Origin: CAYQQU01 sp964419545
GTDB lineage: Bacteria; Bacteroidota; Bacteroidia; Chitinophagales; Saprospiraceae
Direction of reading: 5' to 3'
Length of the DNA stretch: 64,000 nt
NCBI GenBank assembly: GCA_964419545.1
Contig: CAYQQU010000026.1
Span: forward strand, 5,698 to 69,697
Shown here: positions 59,188 to 64,000 of the stretch, piece by piece
Layout: every line of letters begins with the position of its first letter
How positions within the stretch are numbered: the stretch's first letter is position 1
The notes under the pieces: generated by a model
What the model was told of the DNA's origin: nothing
What the model saw: the letters and a program-made list of their open reading frames with translations, nothing else
The model's database searches: none
Position numbers and translations under genes: made by a program

Positions 59188-60243
59188 ATGAAAACGATCC
59201 GACATCCTTTTGCCCTGCTGGCTTTCTTTTCTTTTTCCTTGCTCTTCCTCGGTTGCGGCAGCAACGATGATGACTTCGACCCCTGTATGCAGTTCAAAGA
59301 AAAAGACCTGGTCGTCACCATCCAGGACGAGTACACCACCCTTCCCGGGAAGGTGTCCATTTTCTTCAAGGTAGACGACCGGGACGGGCTGCCGGCGCCC
59401 GGATTGACGGAAGCCAATTTCACCGTTTATGAGGAAGGCCGCAACGACGATTGCCCCCGGCAAATATCCAATACCGAGTCCAACGCCCGCATTTCCCCCA
59501 ACGCTCAGGTTTTTTGCTACAACACCATGCTGGTGCTGGACCTCAGCGGCAGCGTGATCACCAACAGCCTGGAAGAACTCAAGACCGGCGCCCGCAGCTT
59601 CATCGATAACGTCATGCCCGACGAAAAAGCCGAGGACGCCTATAAGCTGGGCATCTGGTGGTTTGACGGAGAAGACGAGCTGCACCCGCTGATCGACTTC
59701 ACTTCCGATACCCAAACCCTGAAGTCGGCCATCGACGGGCTGGACAGCTCGATCAGCGACGACCCCTCCACCAACCTCTACGGCGCGGTCATCAAGTCGA
59801 CCGATATCGCTGCACAGAAACTCAGCCAGGTGCTCAGCCAGAACATCATCGGCGCGGGCTCGCTGGTCATTTTCACCGACGGCACCGACCAGGCGGCGCG
59901 GTACACCGACCGTATGGCTTTTGACGCCGTCGAAGCGCTCGACACCCGCATCCGCGTCTTTACCATCGGGCTGGGCGATGAGATCGACACCGACGTGCTG
60001 GAAACCATCGGTCGCGACGGCTCCATCTTTGCCGAAAATACCAGCGAACTGGAAACCCGCTTCGTCGAAACCGGCGCCATCATCCAGGGAGAAGCCAATA
60101 GCTACTACCTGTTCGAATACTGCAGCCCCAAACGCGACGGCAGCGGCGAGAGCGACCTGACCCTGGAAGTGACCAGCGACGGGCGCAAAGGCTCGATCAC
60201 GACGACATTTGACGCCACCGGTTTTACGGCGGGGTGTGAATGA
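59188..60243 (+). CDS. Lipoprotein with von Willebrand factor A domain
   Basis: The 351-residue product has a lipobox (FSLLFLGC), a beta-rich N-terminal domain (VSIFFKVDDRDGLPAPGLTE) and a VWA domain with the MIDAS motif LVLDLSGSV (D-x-S-x-S), then LVIFTDGTDQAARYTD and IGLGDEIDTDVL. It should bind proteins or metal at the surface. The start at 59188 gives the signal peptide; an ATG 33 nt upstream does not. Confidence 0.9.
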   Translation: MKTIRHPFALLAFFSFSLLFLGCGSNDDDFDPCMQFKEKDLVVTIQDEYTTLPGKVSIFFKVDDRDGLPAPGLTEANFTVYEEGRNDDCPRQISNTESNARISPNAQVFCYNTMLVLDLSGSVITNSLEELKTGARSFIDNVMPDEKAEDAYKLGIWWFDGEDELHPLIDFTSDTQTLKSAIDGLDSSISDDPSTNLYGAVIKSTDIAAQKLSQVLSQNIIGAGSLVIFTDGTDQAARYTDRMAFDAVEALDTRIRVFTIGLGDEIDTDVLETIGRDGSIFAENTSELETRFVETGAIIQGEANSYYLFEYCSPKRDGSGESDLTLEVTSDGRKGSITTTFDATGFTAGCE

Positions 60244-60274
60244 TAACAGGATTTGTGTAGCGTAAACCTTAAAA

Positions 60275-60377
60275 TTAAACCGGATTATTTTCAGGGATTC
60301 TTCGTTATGACGGTTGACTGGCTGGCCTTAGCGCAGGCGGGCGACAATAGATCAATCCATGAAAATAATCCGGGTTA
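60275..60377. repeat. CCGG palindromic element, copy F (long form)
   Basis: The 103-nt element starts TTAAACCGGATTATTTTCAG and ends GAAAATAATCCGGGTTA. Its interior holds the left marker TTCGTTATGACGGTTGAC and the right marker ACAATAGATCAATCC. It sits between two convergent genes. Confidence 0.82.
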
Positions 60378-60407
60378 GTATTCTGGGTTTATTCCATCAT
60401 TTTCGGC

Positions 60408-62661
60408 TCACCCTTTTTTCACAAACCGCCGCTCCACTTTTTCCCCGTCGATCTCAAAGAGAAGATAGTAGAGGCCCTCCGGCCACCCCGCCACATCTAG
60501 TTTCAACAAGGACTGATTTGCAAAAACGCCCGACCAGATGGAACGCCCTGCCACCGTGCGCACTTCGACGGAGATATTACGCCGGATGCCTCCCAGATCG
60601 ACCGTTACGCGTCGACTACCTGGGTTGGGAAAGATAGTCAGCTTGCCGGCCGGGTTTCGTTCCTCCACATTCGTGACGATAACGGAAACACAATCCGAAG
60701 TAGCCGCACAGCCCTGCTGAATGACCTGCAGCGCGTATTCGCCGCTCACCGAGGGCGTAAAGGTCGCTTCAGTACCATCGTCAACGGGAGAAAGCCCCCC
60801 CTCACAATCGAGCCACTGGTAGTCGGCGTCCTCCGCGTTCGCGACCAGCGTTCCTTCGTCCTGGACGAAGGAAGTGTCGGGCTGAAAAACCAAAAGCAGG
60901 AGCATGACGGTAGAATCGCAGCCGTCTGCATTTTGCAGCACTGCCGTATACTCCCCAGCCTCGCCCAGTTCTTCGCCGTTAAAAAGATACGTTTCGCCCG
61001 CACAGATGGTCGCTTGCACGCTCTGGTTGTCGACCGGCAGGACCGACAGGTCGAGAGTGACCGTCGAATCGCAGCCCGCTGCGTTCTGAAGAACGGCTGT
61101 GTATTGACCGCTCTCTGTCAACAAGCCTCCGTCGAAGGGGTAACTATCGCCCGCGCAGATGGAGGCCGACATCGAAGTTTGATTGGTGGGCAAAATCGTT
61201 AACGATAAATTTACAGTTGAATCGCAGCCTACTGTACTCTGGAAAGTCGCTTCATACTGACCCGACTGCGTCAATAACTGGTCGTTGAAGGCGTAACTTT
61301 CTCCAGTGCAGATTACAGCGTCCACCGACGTTTGGAAGGTAGGCAACACCTCCAGCGTCAGCGTCACTGTCGAGTCGCAGCCTGCTTGGTTTTGAAAGGT
61401 CGCAGCGTACTCGCCTGCCTGCGTCAGCGATTGCCCGTCGAAAGAGAAACTCTCGCCGGCGCAGATGGCCGCGTCCACCGACACCTGGTCGGTGGCCAGC
61501 ACCTCCAGCGTCAGCGTCACTGTCGAGTCGCAGCCTGCTTGGTTTTGAAAGGTCNNNNNNNNNNNNNNNNNNNNNNNNNNNNNNNNNNNNNNNNNNNNNN
61601 NNNNNNNNNNNNNNNNNNNNNNNNNNNNNNNNNNNNNNNNNNNNNNNNNNNNNNGTCAGCGATTGCCCGTCGAAAGAGAAACTCTCGCCGGCGCAGATGG
61701 CCGCGTCCAATGTGGATTGATCCGTCGCCAGCACTTCCAGCGTCAGCGTCACGATGGAATCGCATCCTTCCGCATTGGGCAATGTTTCCGTATAAATACC
61801 CGCTTCGGATAGCGCTTGGCTATTAAAAGAATACGTGTCGCCCTGGCAGATCGAGGCGTTCAGGCTTGTTTCAACGGCAGGGCAATCCAGCATCCAAAGT
61901 ACGGCATCCTCGATAAGTTGTTCGAACGCCGGGAAGTCGCCGGTAAAATTGCCTTTTTTATGGCCGAGGGAAGTGTAAAAAACTTTAGCGCCCTGCTCGC
62001 CGGTGCGGTACCAGGCTACCGGCCGGGGCGCGTCGTAGGAGTTGCTCCCCGTTTCTCCAACCAGCAATATGGTTTGGATATCGTCATTGAGGTAGCCGTT
62101 TTCCCAATAGTAGTATTCTTCTTCCTTTACCCACGGAAAAGCGATATTGGCCGCGGAAGGGTGGGCTTCGATGAGGTATATGGTATCCACGTGACTGGCG
62201 GAGGTATGGTTGGGGCTTTGCTGTACGCTGCCGCCGAGCGTCTCCGCGTACCAGTCCCAGGCTCCGGTCGATCCGCCGTTTGCCGAACTATGCCGGTAGG
62301 TATCCGTCGCTGCGTGGATGCCGAGCAGGTGTCGGCCGAGGGTGTCAACGAACCATTCGAGCGCAGCTTGCTGGTCGGCATCCAGGCCGCCGGCGCCGCT
62401 GGTGTTGCTGAAAACCACCACCCTGGCCTGTGCGAGATCGGTTTTGTTGAACAGGCTGCCGTCACCGTCCTGGAGGACGACAAAGTTGTGTTCCTGTCCG
62501 ATCTGCTGGAACATCGCCAGCGACAAATCCGCAGTTTGATGATTAAATCCGGTTGTCTCAGTGTAATGAATGAGCGTATCCTGGGCGGATAGGCGCAAAA
62601 CGGCGCAACTAAAAATGAGGATAAAAAGGGCCGGTATCCGTGAAGAGCGCATAGTGTTCAT
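60408..62661 (-). CDS. ThuA-domain repeat protein with T9SS tail, interrupted by an assembly gap
   Basis: The product has a signal peptide (ALFILIFSCAVLRLSAQ), a ThuA-like glutamine-amidotransferase-fold domain at about residues 25-265 (TETTGFNHQTADLSLAMF; LLGIHAATDTYRHSS; FYTSLGHKKGNF), then tandem 51-residue repeats (about six visible: xASICxGxxYxF...GCDSTVTL) and a type A T9SS sorting domain (LTIFPNPGSRRVTVDLGG). The 100 N at 61555-61654 lie within the repeats and shift the frame artificially, so both sides are one gene. It is probably a surface protein acting on carbohydrates or as an adhesin. Confidence 0.85.
60900..61869 (-). repeat. Tandem 153-nt coding repeats (51 residues each)
   Basis: At least six repeats with the skeleton C-A/T-G-E-S-x-x-F ... 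G-C-D-S-T-V-T-L occur. The copies around 61337-61401 and 61490-61554 are almost identical, as are 61415-61470 and 61655-61710. Such near-identity explains the assembly gap between them. Confidence 0.85.
61555..61654. other. Assembly gap of 100 N
   Basis: A run of exactly 100 N, a standard placeholder of unknown length. It breaks the ThuA repeat gene inside a repeat unit. Confidence 0.98.
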
Positions 62662-62790
62662 AGTGATGTGAGTCGGTTTTTTAATTTTTCCCCAATTTGG
62701 AGATCTTTGCGGGGAGAGTCAAGTTGAATTGCACGAGTTGTCTTATTTACGGCGGAATAGTATGGGCGCTTGGCTTTGCAATAGATAATT

Positions 62791-62950
62791 TAACCCGGAT
62801 TATTCATGGATTCATCTATGGCGAAGCCAACCTGGCCGCCATTCTTGCGTTTGCTCGTTGGTCGATACTCACCGTATCTGGGGATACCTGCCTGCACGAA
62901 TGCAAGCCTGTCAACCGTTATGACGAAGAACCCATGAATAATCCGGGTTA
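62791..62950. repeat. CCGG palindromic element, copy G (longest form)
   Basis: The 160-nt element runs from TAACCCGGATTATTCATGG to CCCATGAATAATCCGGGTTA. Read on the minus strand it has the left marker GGGTTCTTCGTCATAACGG and the right marker CATAGATGAATCC with about 90 nt between. Its end supplies the stop codon of the adjacent lipoprotein gene. Confidence 0.85.
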
Positions 62951-63466
62951 ATTCACTGCGGCGTTTCGCCGGGCGGCGGCTTCCACTTCCGACCAGGTAT
63001 CCATGATGGCTTTCATCGCGCGGTCGTAACCGGCCGCTTGCGCCGAATCTCCTTCGGCGATCGTTTCGAACAAGGCGTGCATTTCTCCCCTGAGGTTATC
63101 GAATTGTGCGAAGTAATCAACAGACGCCGCCCAAGCGTCGCGGTGCCGGCGGAAAGCGGTGGAAAAATCCTCGGGGCAGGCGCTGAAGTCGAGTGAGTCG
63201 ATACCGGCGACGTACTGCCGGATCGCCGTGGATACCGGTATGTCTTTGCAGGCTTGATTACGGCGGGCGCCGAGCTGCTCGTCGGCGGACAACACTATCT
63301 GAATGGCTTCGGCGGGGGACATCGACTGCCCTGCCTCTTTTGTTTGACCATCAACAGCCCGGGGCGCATTCTGGCAAGCGGGGAATCCCAGGAAAATCAC
63401 ATAAACCATTACTCCCGCGCTCAACATGTTGACCACCCTTTTCCAAAAAAAACTTGAAATTTGCAT
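62948..63466 (-). CDS. Small lipoprotein of unknown function
   Basis: The 172-residue product has a lipobox (VIFLGFPAC) and a helical, charged body with a C-terminal helix (AMKAIMDTWSEVEAAARRNA). An internal ATG at 63427 (MLSAGVMVYVIFLG) gives a better signal peptide and may be the true start. No family was recognised. Its last codon and stop are formed by a repeat element. Confidence 0.7.
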   Translation of the reverse strand: MQISSFFWKRVVNMLSAGVMVYVIFLGFPACQNAPRAVDGQTKEAGQSMSPAEAIQIVLSADEQLGARRNQACKDIPVSTAIRQYVAGIDSLDFSACPEDFSTAFRRHRDAWAASVDYFAQFDNLRGEMHALFETIAEGDSAQAAGYDRAMKAIMDTWSEVEAAARRNAAVN

Positions 63467-63504
63467 CAGCTTGACATTTTGTTCTGTTCTAAATTTATTA
63501 ACTG

Positions 63505-63524
63505 ATCTTTCGCAAGCGAAAGAT
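63505..63524. other. Small palindrome upstream of the transposase
   Basis: ATCTTTCGC-AA-GCGAAAGAT forms a perfect 9-bp stem with a 2-nt loop, in AT-rich DNA 58 nt before the transposase ATG. It may lie within or mark the left end of the insertion sequence. Confidence 0.4.
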
Positions 63525-63581
63525 TTGGAAAATTGATAAAAAATAGTAGGGTTAATATCTTGTAGCTCAAAGGAGTTAAAG

Positions 63582-64000
63582 ATGAAAGACCCAAAATTAC
63601 TTGACTTGTATTCGGATTACCTGCTGGCCTCGTTTCGCATGGCGACAGCTACGGGCTTATCCGAGCTGACCGATCAGGCATTAAGCCATGATAAGATCAG
63701 TCGATTTCTAGGACAAGAAGCCTTTACGGCAAAGGATTATTGGTATTGTATCAAGCGTTTGGTCCGTAGCGTTGAACATCCGGATGCGATCATCAAAGTG
63801 GATGACACCATTGAGGAAAAGCCTCATTCTACGGAAAATGAAGTGATCACCTGGCACTGGGATCATTCCAAGAAGCCGAAGGCTGGTCATACCAAGGGGA
63901 TCAACATCCTCAATTTCCTTTATCAAAGTCCACTGGGCATAGAATTACCTCTTGCCTTTGAGATTGTCCGTAAGTCGGAGCAATATGTGGACAGCAAAAG
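63582..64000 (+). CDS. IS4/IS701-like DDE transposase, N-terminal part
   Basis: The frame starts at 63582 (preceded by AGGAG) and runs off the right edge, giving about 139 residues: a helical N-terminal region (LDLYSDYLLASFRMATATGL, ALSHDKISRFLG) and the first catalytic Asp region IIKVDDTIEEKPHS followed by TWHWDHSKK and GINILNFLY. This pattern is typical of IS4-like/IS701 transposases of Bacteroidetes. The remaining catalytic residues are outside the window. Confidence 0.85.
   Translation, partial: MKDPKLLDLYSDYLLASFRMATATGLSELTDQALSHDKISRFLGQEAFTAKDYWYCIKRLVRSVEHPDAIIKVDDTIEEKPHSTENEVITWHWDHSKKPKAGHTKGINILNFLYQSPLGIELPLAFEIVRKSEQYVDSK

Noticed and set aside
60900..61869. Regular spacing that could suggest a CRISPR array
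   Set aside because: The units are 153 nt, in frame, and encode a 51-residue protein repeat with conserved Cys-Gly-Glu and Gly-Cys-Asp-Ser residues; there are no short repeats with unique spacers.
61252..62661. Frameshifted or broken ThuA gene
   Set aside because: The change of frame occurs exactly at the 100-N placeholder; both sides encode the same repeat, so this is an assembly artefact, not a pseudogene.

Overview
The window looks like a chromosome piece from a GC-rich member of the Bacteroidota, most likely the Saprospiria (Lewinella/Saprospiraceae type). The evidence is gene content: SusC/SusD and STN-TonB receptors with a FecR/ECF-sigma pair, secreted proteins with type IX secretion (T9SS) C-terminal domains of both the short 'Por' kind and the gliding-motility (CHU_C) kind, a Bacteroidetes-style curli operon, many Cys lipoproteins, and A-rich translation leaders. 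This placement is inferred from gene families; no rRNA gene is present. No tRNA, rRNA or CRISPR array was seen. One 100-N assembly gap lies at 61555-61654, and the right edge cuts through an insertion-sequence transposase.

Layout. 0-4.4 kb (minus): ECF sigma, FecR anti-sigma, STN-TonB receptor and the start of a DUF4249 lipoprotein, a cell-surface-signalling uptake operon. 4.5-11.2 kb (minus): AraC-type regulator, then curlin csgA-like, csgB-like, csgE (with an extra N-terminal domain), csgF, csgG (with a beta-barrel tail) and a beta-propeller-like lipoprotein, ending in an intrinsic terminator. 11.4-14.1 kb: N-acyl amino-acid deacetylase plus YfcC-type transporter. 14.2-16.2 kb: two signal-less FISUMP-domain proteins with a shared helical N-terminal domain. 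16.5-20.7 kb: ogt, a DUF2177 membrane protein, a glucosaminidase, small proteins and rpsU. Two identical 123-bp MITEs sit at 15.0 and 18.3 kb. 20.8-24.4 kb: FtsX-type permease with a His-rich loop, and PhoD phosphatase. 24.7-26.8 kb: CBS, thioredoxin-like-Usp-Usp and CBS stress genes. 27.1-28.2 kb: a TIR protein with an effector-associated-like helical domain on both sides. 28.2-35.6 kb (minus): giant CHU_C protein, cytochrome-like lipoprotein, DUF1501 protein and two lipoproteins. 35.9-40.6 kb: SusD/SusC pair. 40.8-45.4 kb: large secreted protein, a catalytically dead glucosaminidase relative and an intact glucosaminidase. 45.9-52.1 kb (plus): CHU_C protein, unknown outer-membrane proteins, exonuclease III, beta-barrel protein. 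52.1-59.0 kb (plus): TetR, TolC, HlyD, two ABC ATPases and two ABC-2 permeases, a complete drug-efflux operon of the YbhGFSR type. 59.2-63.5 kb: VWA lipoprotein, ThuA/repeat/T9SS protein (gapped), small lipoprotein. 63.6-64.0 kb: transposase start.

Most genes serve the cell surface: import, adhesion/amyloid, secretion, wall hydrolysis and efflux. Three signals stand out beyond this. First, three cytosolic proteins (two FISUMP, one TIR) appear to carry related small helical adaptor domains, which suggests a dispersed conflict or defence system. Second, a family of short palindromic elements with CCGG-type ends and a recognisable left and right interior is scattered in gene-free gaps across the window. 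Third, the efflux operon and its TetR gene carry three near-identical operator-like palindromes.
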